Positions 28,438 through 36,802 of a stretch of 64,000 bases of DNA are shown piece after piece; the first letter of the stretch is position 1, and each line of letters starts with the position of its first letter. The position numbers and the translations under genes are program-made. The stretch covers positions 1-64,000 of the forward strand of contig NZ_JAIVFO010000005.1 of the NCBI RefSeq assembly GCF_029991245.1, in the 5' to 3' direction. The DNA comes from Xanthobacter autotrophicus. Lineage in GTDB: Bacteria > Pseudomonadota > Alphaproteobacteria > Rhizobiales > Xanthobacteraceae. A model generated the notes under the pieces. The model saw only the letters and a list, made by a program, of their open reading frames with translations, searched no databases and was not told the origin of the DNA.

Positions 28438-29541
28438 ATGCCGCGCATTTCGAGCCCGCCGCCCCCCGTGGAATACCACGCCGATCCGGCCCGCTTCGCC
28501 GTGGACACGGTGCTGAAGCGCGACGTGTTCTCCACGGTCGAGCGCGGCGTGTGGACCGACCGCAACGGGCGGGAGTGGCCCGCCGTGCGCCGGCGCTGGA
28601 ACGAGGTATCGCTGTGGCTCGGGCCGCTGGCCCGTCGCCTCGCGGCGTTCGAGGTCAAGGCGCTGGAGCGTGTCACCAGGACCGGCGTGACCACGCCGCT
28701 GCTGGCCGTGGGCCATCGCTTCCTGGTGCGCGGCTGGGTGGAGGGCGCGCCGCTGCAGATCGCGCGGCCCACCGGCGACCTTCACTTTTTCCGCTCTGCC
28801 CGCGCGGCGCTGCATACCCTGCATGCGGCCGGCTACGTCCACAACGACCTCGCCAAGCAGCAGAACTGGCTGCGCGGCGCCGATGGCGAAGCCTGGCTCA
28901 TGGATTTCCAGCTGGCCCTGCCCATCAGCCGGCGCTGGAAGATCGGCCGGGTGCTGGCCTATGAGGACATTCGCCATCTGCTGAAGCACAAGCGCACCTA
29001 TTGCCCGCAGGCGCTCACGCCGCGCGAGAAGAAGGTGCTGGCCACCAAGAGCCTGCCCACCCGGATGTGGATGGCCACCGGCAAGAAGGTCTACCGCTTC
29101 GTCACCCGGCGGCTCATGTCCTATTCGGATACGGAGGGGCGTGGTCCGCGGGTGACGCAGGTGGCCCCGCGCATCGCCGCGGCGCTGGCCGCCCACCCGG
29201 CCGTGGCCGAGGTGCACATGGCCGATTTCCAGACCCTGGGCGGCAAGGTGGGGCTCTATGCCTTCGTTGCCACGCGCGGGCCGGTGACGGTGGAGGCGCT
29301 GCGGGCGCATCTGGCACAGGCGCTGCCAGACCGGCCCCATCTCGACCAGCTCCAGCTGGTGGAGGCCCTGCCCCACGGCGCCGACGGCGTGGTGCGGGAC
29401 GACCTGCTGCTGCTCATTGCCCGCAATCAGATCGAGATGCTCGACGTGCTGGCGGGCTCGGAGGCGGTTCGCCTTCAGGTGGCGGAAATCGCCCGCGGCC
29501 GGCTCAACCTGACGGACCGGATCACCCGCCCGGCGGCGTGA
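28438..29541 (+). CDS. kinase-like protein with C-terminal ANL-type domain
   Basis: This is 367 residues. Residues about 25-190 look like a minimal eukaryotic-like kinase of the RIO/Kdo-kinase type: His135-Asn-Asp137 in GYVHNDLAKQQNW and a DFQ motif (LMDFQLAL) for the metal-binding Asp156. Residues about 240-335 resemble the C-terminal domain of acyl-CoA synthetases (ANL family): AALAAHPAVAEVHMADF, VEALRAHLAQAL and LPHGADGVVRDDLL correspond to the HPAVAEAAV...LPRTATGKVLR pattern, but the catalytic Gly-Lys is Gly-Val. It may phosphorylate a small molecule or lipid, or be a pseudoenzyme. It lies 9 bases after trmFO. Confidence 0.75.
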   Translation: MPRISSPPPPVEYHADPARFAVDTVLKRDVFSTVERGVWTDRNGREWPAVRRRWNEVSLWLGPLARRLAAFEVKALERVTRTGVTTPLLAVGHRFLVRGWVEGAPLQIARPTGDLHFFRSARAALHTLHAAGYVHNDLAKQQNWLRGADGEAWLMDFQLALPISRRWKIGRVLAYEDIRHLLKHKRTYCPQALTPREKKVLATKSLPTRMWMATGKKVYRFVTRRLMSYSDTEGRGPRVTQVAPRIAAALAAHPAVAEVHMADFQTLGGKVGLYAFVATRGPVTVEALRAHLAQALPDRPHLDQLQLVEALPHGADGVVRDDLLLLIARNQIEMLDVLAGSEAVRLQVAEIARGRLNLTDRITRPAA

Positions 29542-29588
29542 GGTACGAGGCGACAGGCCCGCGCGGCGCTGTGCGTCCCGACTTCAGT

Positions 29589-30500
29589 TCAGAACCAGAC
29601 CTTCCCCGCGGCCGCACGGCGCGCCGCGCGCCAGAGCGCGAACTGGCGTCGGAAAGGTGAAAGCCCGGCCACGGCGCCGAACGGGTCGTTCACCCGCGCC
29701 AGCGCCTTGAGATCGCCCGCCACCAGGGCCAGCGGCAGAAAAGGCGCGGCGATGGCCGCTGCCGGACCCAGGCGCTCGGCCGCGCCCCGCGCCGCCGCAA
29801 GGTGCCGAGCCGCCACGGCGCGAAACTCAGCAAGCGCCGCCAGCAGCTGGGGCGAAACCTTGCCGGACACGGCTTCGTCCCGCCCGATGCCGTGGCGGGC
29901 CAGGAGGTCGAGGGGCAGGTAGCACTGGCCTCGCGCCGCATGGATGGGGAAGGCGCGCATGAGCCCGGTCATGGCGATGGCGACGCCGCCGTGTCCGGAC
30001 AGGTCCCCGGTTCTGGCCGAGGCCTGCGGCGACAGCACCAGCGCGGAGAGCTGGAGCAGCGCGGAGGCGGTCTCGCCCGCATAGCCCTCCAGGTCCGCTA
30101 CCGTGGGCATGGGGTCGTCGTAAAGGTCGAAGATGCGCGCATCCACCAGCGCGGTCAGGCTGGCGCGCGGCAGGGCGAAGCGCTCCGCCGTGTCGAGGAG
30201 AGCGGCGGCCACCGGATGGCCCGCCACCTCGCCGCGCCCCTGCCCCTCGATCACCTCCCGCCACCAGGCGAGACGCACTTCGCCGGGCAGCGCCTCGCGC
30301 ACCACCTCGCGCACCCGCGCCACGTCGAGATTGAAGGCATAGAGGGCGAAGAGGTGTTGGCGCCTGTCCTCCGGCGCGAACAGGGCGGCGAGGAAGCGGT
30401 CGCGGTCCTGCGCCCGCACCTGCTCGGCGCAATAGGCATAGGCGGCGGCAAGATCGGCGGCGGTCAGCGCGGTGCCGTCGGGGGCGATCTCGTCCGCCAT
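29589..30500 (-). CDS. squalene/phytoene synthase-like protein (NDUFAF6 family)
   Basis: This 303-residue protein has the trans-prenyltransferase fold. The first Asp-rich motif is degraded (FALYAFNLDVARVRE) and the second appears as YLPLDLLARHGI without the DxxxD pair. This loss and the position next to an Mth938-domain gene are typical of the NDUFAF6 branch, whose mitochondrial members help assemble respiratory complex I, rather than of true carotenoid enzymes. It is the last gene of the yajC-secD-secF-Mth938 operon, 7 bases after its neighbour. A role in complex I or membrane protein assembly is inferred. Confidence 0.8.
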   Translation of the reverse strand: MADEIAPDGTALTAADLAAAYAYCAEQVRAQDRDRFLAALFAPEDRRQHLFALYAFNLDVARVREVVREALPGEVRLAWWREVIEGQGRGEVAGHPVAAALLDTAERFALPRASLTALVDARIFDLYDDPMPTVADLEGYAGETASALLQLSALVLSPQASARTGDLSGHGGVAIAMTGLMRAFPIHAARGQCYLPLDLLARHGIGRDEAVSGKVSPQLLAALAEFRAVAARHLAAARGAAERLGPAAAIAAPFLPLALVAGDLKALARVNDPFGAVAGLSPFRRQFALWRAARRAAAGKVWF

Positions 30501-30507
30501 GGCCGGA

Positions 30508-30888
30508 TCAGACGGCGATGAGGGCCGCGCCCACGCGGCGGCCCTCGCCGAGCAGCACATTGTAGGTGGAGGCGGCGCTTGCGGTCGGCATCAGCTCGAA
30601 GCGCAGGCCCTTCTCGCGCAGGAGCTGCTTCAGCGGCTCCTTCAGGTGCGCCGGGTCGCGGCCGGTGCCGAGCAGCAACAGTTCGAAGGCCCCCGCCTCG
30701 GCGAGGATCGGCGCCAGCGCGGCCGGATCCACCTCGGCCATCCGCGCCGGACCCCAGGGGCGGATGCCCGAGGGCAGAGCCAGGATGGAGCCGGCATGGG
30801 ACATGCTGGCGAAGTGGAAAAAGCTGTCCCCATAGCCGTCTATGGTGACCTGCCGGGGGAAGAAGGGCGCGCCGGGCGGGCTTGCCAC
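30508..30888 (-). CDS. Mth938-domain protein (NDUFAF3 family)
   Basis: This is 126 residues from GTG 30888, 4 bases after the secF stop. It reads VTIDGYGDSFFHFASMSHAG, then GSILALPSGIRPWGP, and then FELLLLGTGRD and GLRFELMPTASAASTYNVLL, the conserved core of the Mth938/DUF498 fold. The mitochondrial relative NDUFAF3 is a complex I assembly factor, and the link of this gene with secD-secF in alphaproteobacteria has been used as evidence for a role in membrane complex assembly. Confidence 0.88.
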   Translation of the reverse strand: MASPPGAPFFPRQVTIDGYGDSFFHFASMSHAGSILALPSGIRPWGPARMAEVDPAALAPILAEAGAFELLLLGTGRDPAHLKEPLKQLLREKGLRFELMPTASAASTYNVLLGEGRRVGAALIAV

Positions 30889-30892
30889 CGCA

Positions 30893-31981
30893 TCACGCCT
30901 TGGCGGGACGGGCAGGCGGGCGCTTACCGCCCTTCGCAGAGCCCTTGGCGCCCACCTTGCCGGAGGTCTTGGCCGGAGCCGGAGCGACCGGCTCTTCCGC
31001 GACCTCGGCTTCCACCTCGGAGAGCTTGGCCGCCTCGTCCACGCCCAGCACCGCTTCCGGCTCACTCTTGGTCGGGCCGGCGACGGTCGAGGAGCGCAGG
31101 CCCAGGTGGATGAGGATGGGCGCCGCCACGAAGATGGTGGAATAGGTGCCGATCACCACGCCCACGGTCATCGCGAGGGAGAAGCCGCGCAGCACTTCGC
31201 CGCCGAAGAAATAAAGGGCGAGGGTGGCGAAGAAGGTGGTGGTGGAAACGATGATGGTTCGCGAGAAGGTGGCGTTCACCGCGATGTCGAGCAGTTCCGG
31301 CAGCGGCAGCTTCTTGTAGCGGCGCAGCATCTCGCGGATACGGTCGTACACCACCACCGTGTCGTTGAGCGAATAGCCCATGATGGTGAGGATGGCCGCA
31401 ATCGACGTGAGGTCGAAATCGATGCCGAAGGCCGAATAGATCATCAGGGTGACGAAGATGTCGTGCATCGTCGTCACGATGGCGCCCACGGCGAACTGCC
31501 ACTCGAAGCGGAACCACAGATAGGCCAGCACCGCCACCGCGCCGAGCACGAGGGCGAGGATGGACTGGCGCACCAGTTCGCCCGACACGCTCGGACCCAC
31601 CGTTTCCACGCGGCGCACGGTGTATTCGGCGCCCAGCACGTCGCGCACCTTGGTGATGATGGCCTGCTGGGCCTCATCGGTGGTGCCGAACGCGCCGACG
31701 CGGATCAGCACGTCGCGGGGCGAGCCAAATTCCTGGATCTGCACGTCGCCCACGTCGAGGTCGGTCAGGTGCTCGCGCAGGGCGCCGATGTCGGCCACCT
31801 GCTGGCTGGTCTGCGCCTCGATCAGGGTGCCGCCCCGAAAGTCGATGCCCAGGTTGAAGCCATAGGTGGCGAACAGCACCACGGCGATGATGGACAACGC
31901 CGCCGAGAACGGGAACGTCCAGTGGCGCAGGCGCATGAAGTGGATGTTGGTCTGCGCCGGAATGTAATCGATCAAGGGCAT
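30893..31981 (-). CDS. secF: protein translocase subunit SecF
   Basis: This 362-residue subunit is six-helical and works with SecD and YajC to drive late steps of Sec export with the proton gradient. The first helix is followed by YGFNLGIDFRGGTLIE; the signature region is GYSLNDTVVVYDRIRE. A long periplasmic loop lies between helices 1 and 2. The last 70 residues form an acidic and then Lys/Ala/Gly-rich cytoplasmic tail that many homologues lack. It starts 13 bases after secD. Confidence 0.96.
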   Translation of the reverse strand: MPLIDYIPAQTNIHFMRLRHWTFPFSAALSIIAVVLFATYGFNLGIDFRGGTLIEAQTSQQVADIGALREHLTDLDVGDVQIQEFGSPRDVLIRVGAFGTTDEAQQAIITKVRDVLGAEYTVRRVETVGPSVSGELVRQSILALVLGAVAVLAYLWFRFEWQFAVGAIVTTMHDIFVTLMIYSAFGIDFDLTSIAAILTIMGYSLNDTVVVYDRIREMLRRYKKLPLPELLDIAVNATFSRTIIVSTTTFFATLALYFFGGEVLRGFSLAMTVGVVIGTYSTIFVAAPILIHLGLRSSTVAGPTKSEPEAVLGVDEAAKLSEVEAEVAEEPVAPAPAKTSGKVGAKGSAKGGKRPPARPAKA

Positions 31982-31994
31982 GTGCGGCGGACCT

Positions 31995-33602
31995 TCAGAT
32001 GGGCAGCTTTGCCGGCCGCCGCCACTTCACCCAATAGGCGATCATCAGCCGCGTCAGGGTATAGGCAGTGAACATGGTGGTCAGAAGGCCGAGGATATAG
32101 GTGACCGCGAACCCGCGCACGGGGCCGGACCCGCCCATGAGGAACAGGATGACGGCGGTGGCAAGCGAGGTGATGTTGGCGTCGAGGATGGTGCCGAGCG
32201 CGTTCACGAACCCCTTGTCGATGGCGGAAATGGCCGAGCGGCCTTCCCGCGCCTCGTCGCGCATGCGCTCGAAGATGACGACGTTGGAATCCACCGCCAT
32301 GCCGATGGTGAGCACCACGCCGGCGATGCCCGGCATGGTCAGCGTCGCACCCAGGATCGACTGGAGCGAGAACATGAGCATGATGTGGACGGCGAGCGCC
32401 ACCAGGGCGAACAGGCCGAACAGGCCGTAGACCGCGATCATGAACACCGCCACCAAAGCGGTGGCCACATAGGCGGCGACCTTGCCGGCATGGATGGAAT
32501 CGGCGCCGAGGCTCGGTCCCACGGTGCGCTCCTCCACCACCTTCAGCGGGGCGGGCAGCGCGCCGGCGCGCAGCAGGATGGCGAGGTCGTTGGCCTGCTG
32601 CACGGTGAAGGAGCCGGAGATCTGGCCCGAGCCGCCGAGGATGGGCTCGCGGATCACCGGGGCGGAAATCACCTGATTGTCGAGCACGATGGCGAAGGGG
32701 CGGCCCACCGCGTCCTGGGTGGTGGCGGCGAAGCGCCGGGCACCGTTGTTGTTGAAGCGGAACGAGACGATGGGCTCGCGGGAGTTCTGGTCGAAGCCCG
32801 GCTGGGCGTCCACCAGGTCCTCGCCGGAGACGCGCACCTGCTTCTCCACCAGATAGGGCTGGCCGTCCTGGCCCTGCAGCACTTCGGATTCCGGCGGCGG
32901 GCGGCCTTCCAGCGCCTGCTGCGGCGACATGGACTGGTCCACCATGCGGAACGAGAGCTTGGCGGTCTGGCCCAGCAGGTTCTTCAGCCGCTGCGGGTCC
33001 TGAAGGCCGGGCACCTGCACCAGGATGCGGTCGAGGCCCTGGCGCTGGATATTGGGCTCCACCGTGCCGAGTTGGTCGATACGGCGGCGGATGATCTCGA
33101 TGGACTGCTCCACCGCCGAGCGCATGCGGGCGTTGAGCCCGGCTTCGCTCAGCTGCACCGTCACGGCGCCGTCGGAGCCGGAGGAGACCAGGATGTCCAT
33201 CTCGCCGGAGGAATTGCCGAACAGCGCGTTGGTCACCGGCGCCGCCAGCTTGCGCAGTTCCGCGACCGCCTTCTGGGTGTCGGCGGGATCGCGCAGGCGC
33301 AGGCTCACCGAGGTGTCGCGCAGCGCGAGGTTGGAATAGCCGATCTTCTGGTCGCGCAGGACGCGGCGGATCTCGTCGCGCACCTGCTCGGTGCGCTCCT
33401 TGCGCAGGGCCGTGCCATCCACCTCGAGCAGGATGTGCGAGCCGCCCTGCAGGTCGAGCCCCAGCGTCACGCGGCTGGAGGCCAGCCACGTGGGCAGGTA
33501 CGCCAGCGCGCTTTGGGGCAGGACGTTGGGCAGCGCGAACAAGAGTCCCACGGCGATGGTGAGGAGGATCGCCGTGGTCTTGAGGCGGGAGAAGTGCAGC
33601 AT
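31995..33602 (-). CDS. secD: protein translocase subunit SecD
   Basis: This 535-residue partner of SecF has an N-terminal helix, a large periplasmic P1 region starting at RVTLGLDLQGGSHILLEVD, and the C-terminal helices with ALVAVFMIAVYGLFGLFALV and GMAVDSNVVIFERMRDEARE, the conserved helix-4 motif. Length is normal for an alphaproteobacterial SecD. It lies between yajC (37 bases upstream) and secF. Confidence 0.97.
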   Translation of the reverse strand: MLHFSRLKTTAILLTIAVGLLFALPNVLPQSALAYLPTWLASSRVTLGLDLQGGSHILLEVDGTALRKERTEQVRDEIRRVLRDQKIGYSNLALRDTSVSLRLRDPADTQKAVAELRKLAAPVTNALFGNSSGEMDILVSSGSDGAVTVQLSEAGLNARMRSAVEQSIEIIRRRIDQLGTVEPNIQRQGLDRILVQVPGLQDPQRLKNLLGQTAKLSFRMVDQSMSPQQALEGRPPPESEVLQGQDGQPYLVEKQVRVSGEDLVDAQPGFDQNSREPIVSFRFNNNGARRFAATTQDAVGRPFAIVLDNQVISAPVIREPILGGSGQISGSFTVQQANDLAILLRAGALPAPLKVVEERTVGPSLGADSIHAGKVAAYVATALVAVFMIAVYGLFGLFALVALAVHIMLMFSLQSILGATLTMPGIAGVVLTIGMAVDSNVVIFERMRDEAREGRSAISAIDKGFVNALGTILDANITSLATAVILFLMGGSGPVRGFAVTYILGLLTTMFTAYTLTRLMIAYWVKWRRPAKLPI

Positions 33603-33639
33603 GTCGCGCGTTTATCTCAAAAAGGAATCGGGCGGCAGC

Positions 33640-33987
33640 TCACGCCGCGGGCGCTTCGTCCTTGGCCGGCTCGCCCTTGGCGCGGACGGTGGCGATCTGG
33701 GTGCGCAGCTGCCGCACGCGGACATTGTCGGCGATCTGAAGCTCGATCTCCGCCTCGTCCACCACGCGGGTCACCTTGCCCACGAGGCCGCCGGCGGTGA
33801 CGATCACGTCGCCGCGACGCAGGGCACCGACCATTTCCTGGTGGGCCTTGGCGCGCTTCTGCTGCGGCCGCAGGATCAGGAAGTACATCACCACGAAGAT
33901 GAGCAGGAACGGAGCAAGCTGAATGAGCATGTCGGCCCCGCCGCCGGCTCCCGTGGCGCCTTGGGCGAAAGCGGGCGTAATGAACAT
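33640..33987 (-). CDS. yajC: preprotein translocase subunit YajC
   Basis: This 115-residue protein has one membrane helix (LAPFLLIFVVMYFLILRPQQ) followed by KRAKAHQEMVGALRRGDVIV, the YajC signature. The start resembles MFITPAFAQGA of other rhizobial YajC proteins. It is the first gene of the Sec accessory operon. Confidence 0.96.
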   Translation of the reverse strand: MFITPAFAQGATGAGGGADMLIQLAPFLLIFVVMYFLILRPQQKRAKAHQEMVGALRRGDVIVTAGGLVGKVTRVVDEAEIELQIADNVRVRQLRTQIATVRAKGEPAKDEAPAA

Positions 33988-34222
33988 TTGCGTCCTCGTT
34001 CAGTCGGTGGTGGGAATCCGTGCCGCACCGGGGCTCCGGCAGGGCGGCGGGACTATAGCGGCCGGCCCGTCGAATGCAAACGAGGGGCCGGGGCAATCAC
34101 GGAACTGTTGAAAAGGCCAGGCCCGCGGCGCGCCGGACCGACGTGCCGGGCAGCCTCCGGATAGGCTGATACCGCCTGCCGGGACGGGCCGCCGGCGCCG
34201 GCGGCGCAAAGGAGACCAACCC

Positions 34223-34711
34223 ATGGACGAGGAAACCTATGGCCGCGCCGTCGCGGTTCTCGAAGCCTTCCGCGCCCGCGGCCTGACCCTCGCCACCGCC
34301 GAATCCTGCACCGGCGGCCTCGTGGCCGGGGCGCTGACGGAGGTGCCGGGCTCCTCCGACGTGGTGGACCGGGGGTTCGTCACCTATTCCAACGCCGCCA
34401 AGATGGCCATGCTCGGCGTTCCCGAGGCGACGCTTTCCGCCCATGGCGCCGTCAGCGAGGAGACCGCCCGCGCCATGGCCCAGGGCGCGCTGAAGGCGGC
34501 GGGAGTCGATGCGGTGGTGGCCATCACCGGCATTGCCGGCCCCGGCGGCGGCTCGGCGCAAAAGCCGGTGGGTCTGGTGCATTTCGCCTGCGCCCGCAGG
34601 GACGGCACCGTGGAGCACCTTGAAAAGCGCTTCGGCGAAATCGGGCGCGGCGAGATTCGCCGCTTCTCCGTGCTGCAAGCGCTCGACCTGCTGGCCCGCG
34701 CGGCGTCCTGA
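34223..34711 (+). CDS. pncC: CinA-family protein, probable nicotinamide mononucleotide deamidase
   Basis: This 162-residue protein corresponds to the stand-alone C-terminal CinA domain. AESCTGGLVAGALTEVPGSS, GFVTYSNAAKMAMLGV and GIAGPGGGSAQKPVGLVHFA are the conserved blocks. Stand-alone members such as E. coli PncC deamidate nicotinamide mononucleotide back to nicotinate mononucleotide in NAD recycling. GGAGA lies 7 bases before ATG 34223. It is transcribed divergently from yajC. Confidence 0.9.
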   Translation: MDEETYGRAVAVLEAFRARGLTLATAESCTGGLVAGALTEVPGSSDVVDRGFVTYSNAAKMAMLGVPEATLSAHGAVSEETARAMAQGALKAAGVDAVVAITGIAGPGGGSAQKPVGLVHFACARRDGTVEHLEKRFGEIGRGEIRRFSVLQALDLLARAAS

Positions 34712-34740
34712 CGCGGACAGTCCGATTTCGCGCGGGCGCC

Positions 34741-36564
34741 CTACCCGTCCGCGATCACGGCGAGGAACTGGGTGCCGTAGCGCGTGAGCTTGGCTTCGCC
34801 GATGCCGGAAATCATGCCCAGCGCCTTCATGGAATCGGGCTTCAGCTCGGCCAGGGCCATCAGCGTGGTGTCGTGGAAGATCACATAGGGCGGCACGCCC
34901 TGGGCGCGGGCGATCTCCAGCCGCAGCGCCTTGAGCTTGCGGAACAGGGCCTCGTCCGCCGGGTCCGACAGCACCGGCCCGGACCCGCGCGCGCCGCCGG
35001 TGACGCGGGCCGGGCGCGTGCGCGCCTCCGCCTTCAGCTCCACCTTCTCGGCGCCGCGCAGCACGGCGCGGCATTTCTCGGTGAGGCCGAGGCTGCCGTG
35101 GCCCTCCACGTCCACCCACAGATGGCCCATGGCCACCAGCTGGCGGACGATGGCGCGCCATTCGTCCCGCGAGAAATCCCTGCCGATGCCGAAGGTGGAG
35201 AGCTTCTCGTGGCCGAATTTCAGCACCTTCTCGTTGGCGTCGCCGCGCAGCACGTCGATGACATGGCCGGCGCCGAAGCGCTCGCCGGTGCGGTAGACGC
35301 AGGACAAGAGCTTCTGCGCCGCCTGCGTCCCATCGAAGGTGCGCGGGGGCGAGAGGCAGGTGTCGCAATTGCCGCAGGGCTCGGGGAGGTCTTCCTCGAA
35401 ATATTTCAGCAGCACCTGACGGCGGCAGCTCGCGGTCTCGCACAGGCCGAGCAGCGCATCGAGCTTGCCGCGCTCCACGCGCTTCCTCGCTTCCGGTGAG
35501 TCGGAGGATTCCACGAACTGGATGAGCTTGGCCACGTCCTCCACGCCATAGAGCAGCAGCGCTTCGGAGGGCAGGCCGTCGCGGCCGGCGCGGCCGGTCT
35601 CCTGGTAATAGGCCTCGATGCTCTTGGGCAGGTCGAGATGGACCACGAAGCGCACGTCCGGCTTGTCGATGCCCATGCCAAAGGCGACGGTGGCCACCAT
35701 CACCACCCCCTCCTCCTTCAGGAAGCGGTCCTGGTGGCGGGCGCGGGTGTCGGCGTCGAGGCCGGCATGGTAGGGCAGCGCGGTGCGGCCCTCGGTGGAG
35801 AGGATCTCGGCGGTGGCCTCCACCTTCGCCCGGCTCATGCAATAGACGATGCCCGCCTCGTCGGCGTGGGCGTCGAGGAAGGCCCGCAGTTGCGCCCTTG
35901 GATTGGCCTTCGGCTCGATGCGGTAGCGGATGTTGGGCCGGTCGAAGGAGGAGAGGAAGACCTTGCCCTCGTCCAGCGCCAGCCGCTCCATGATCTCGCG
36001 GCGCGTGGGCCCGTCCGCGGTGGCGGTGAGCGCCAGGCGCGGCACGCCGGGGAAACGCTCGTGCAGGATCGTGAGCTGGCGGTATTCGGGCCGGAAGTCG
36101 TGCCCCCACTGGGACACGCAATGGGCCTCATCGATGGCGAACAAGGCGATGCGCGCACCATCCAGCAGGGTGAGGAAGCTGTCGGTCAGAAGCCGTTCGG
36201 GCGCCACATAGAGCAGATCGAGGTCGCCCATGGCGAGCGCCCGCTCCACCTGCCGCGCCTCGCCGGGGGCAAGCGACGAATTGAGCATGGCCGCCTTCAC
36301 GCCCAGCTGGCGCAGGGCCTGCACCTGGTCGTGCATCAGCGCAATCAGCGGAGAGACGACGATGGCGGTGCCGGGCCGCACCAGCGCCGGCACCTGATAG
36401 CACAAGGACTTGCCGCCGCCCGTGGGCATCAGCACCAGGGCGTCGCCCCCCGCCGCCACATGCTCCACGATCTCCTTCTGATGCCCGCGAAAGGCCTCGT
36501 AGCCGAAGACATGGCGCAGGACGCGGAGCGGATCGGAATCAGGGGCGGCTTCAATGGCGGGCAT
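34741..36564 (-). CDS. recQ: ATP-dependent DNA helicase RecQ
   Basis: This 607-residue 3'-5' helicase of recombination and repair has motif [17 protein letters not shown], the DEAH-type box [18 protein letters not shown], and motif [18 protein letters not shown]. The zinc-binding part has [12 protein letters not shown] and CGNCDTC; the winged helix follows. An HRDC domain ([20 protein letters not shown]) fills the last 80 residues. All parts of the E. coli architecture are present. It is convergent with the CinA gene. Confidence 0.95.
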   Translation of the reverse strand: MPAIEAAPDSDPLRVLRHVFGYEAFRGHQKEIVEHVAAGGDALVLMPTGGGKSLCYQVPALVRPGTAIVVSPLIALMHDQVQALRQLGVKAAMLNSSLAPGEARQVERALAMGDLDLLYVAPERLLTDSFLTLLDGARIALFAIDEAHCVSQWGHDFRPEYRQLTILHERFPGVPRLALTATADGPTRREIMERLALDEGKVFLSSFDRPNIRYRIEPKANPRAQLRAFLDAHADEAGIVYCMSRAKVEATAEILSTEGRTALPYHAGLDADTRARHQDRFLKEEGVVMVATVAFGMGIDKPDVRFVVHLDLPKSIEAYYQETGRAGRDGLPSEALLLYGVEDVAKLIQFVESSDSPEARKRVERGKLDALLGLCETASCRRQVLLKYFEEDLPEPCGNCDTCLSPPRTFDGTQAAQKLLSCVYRTGERFGAGHVIDVLRGDANEKVLKFGHEKLSTFGIGRDFSRDEWRAIVRQLVAMGHLWVDVEGHGSLGLTEKCRAVLRGAEKVELKAEARTRPARVTGGARGSGPVLSDPADEALFRKLKALRLEIARAQGVPPYVIFHDTTLMALAELKPDSMKALGMISGIGEAKLTRYGTQFLAVIADG

Positions 36565-36802
36565 GGCGCCTTATAGACCCGTCGGCCGCGCGGGCAATGC
36601 GGGCCAAGGCCGCGCTGCAGCTGCCGCGCTACAGCTTGAGGCGCGCAATGACACGCGGCGCTGTCGTCGAACTGTTGCAATCCGGTCGTAGTCAGCCGGG
36701 TTGACGATCCGGCTCCATCGGCCCGAAAGGGCCGTGCCGCCCCATGCGAGCCGGATTCCCAAGTCGCGCGCCGGACCCGATCCGGCAGGGGAAGGCGGTG
36801 CC

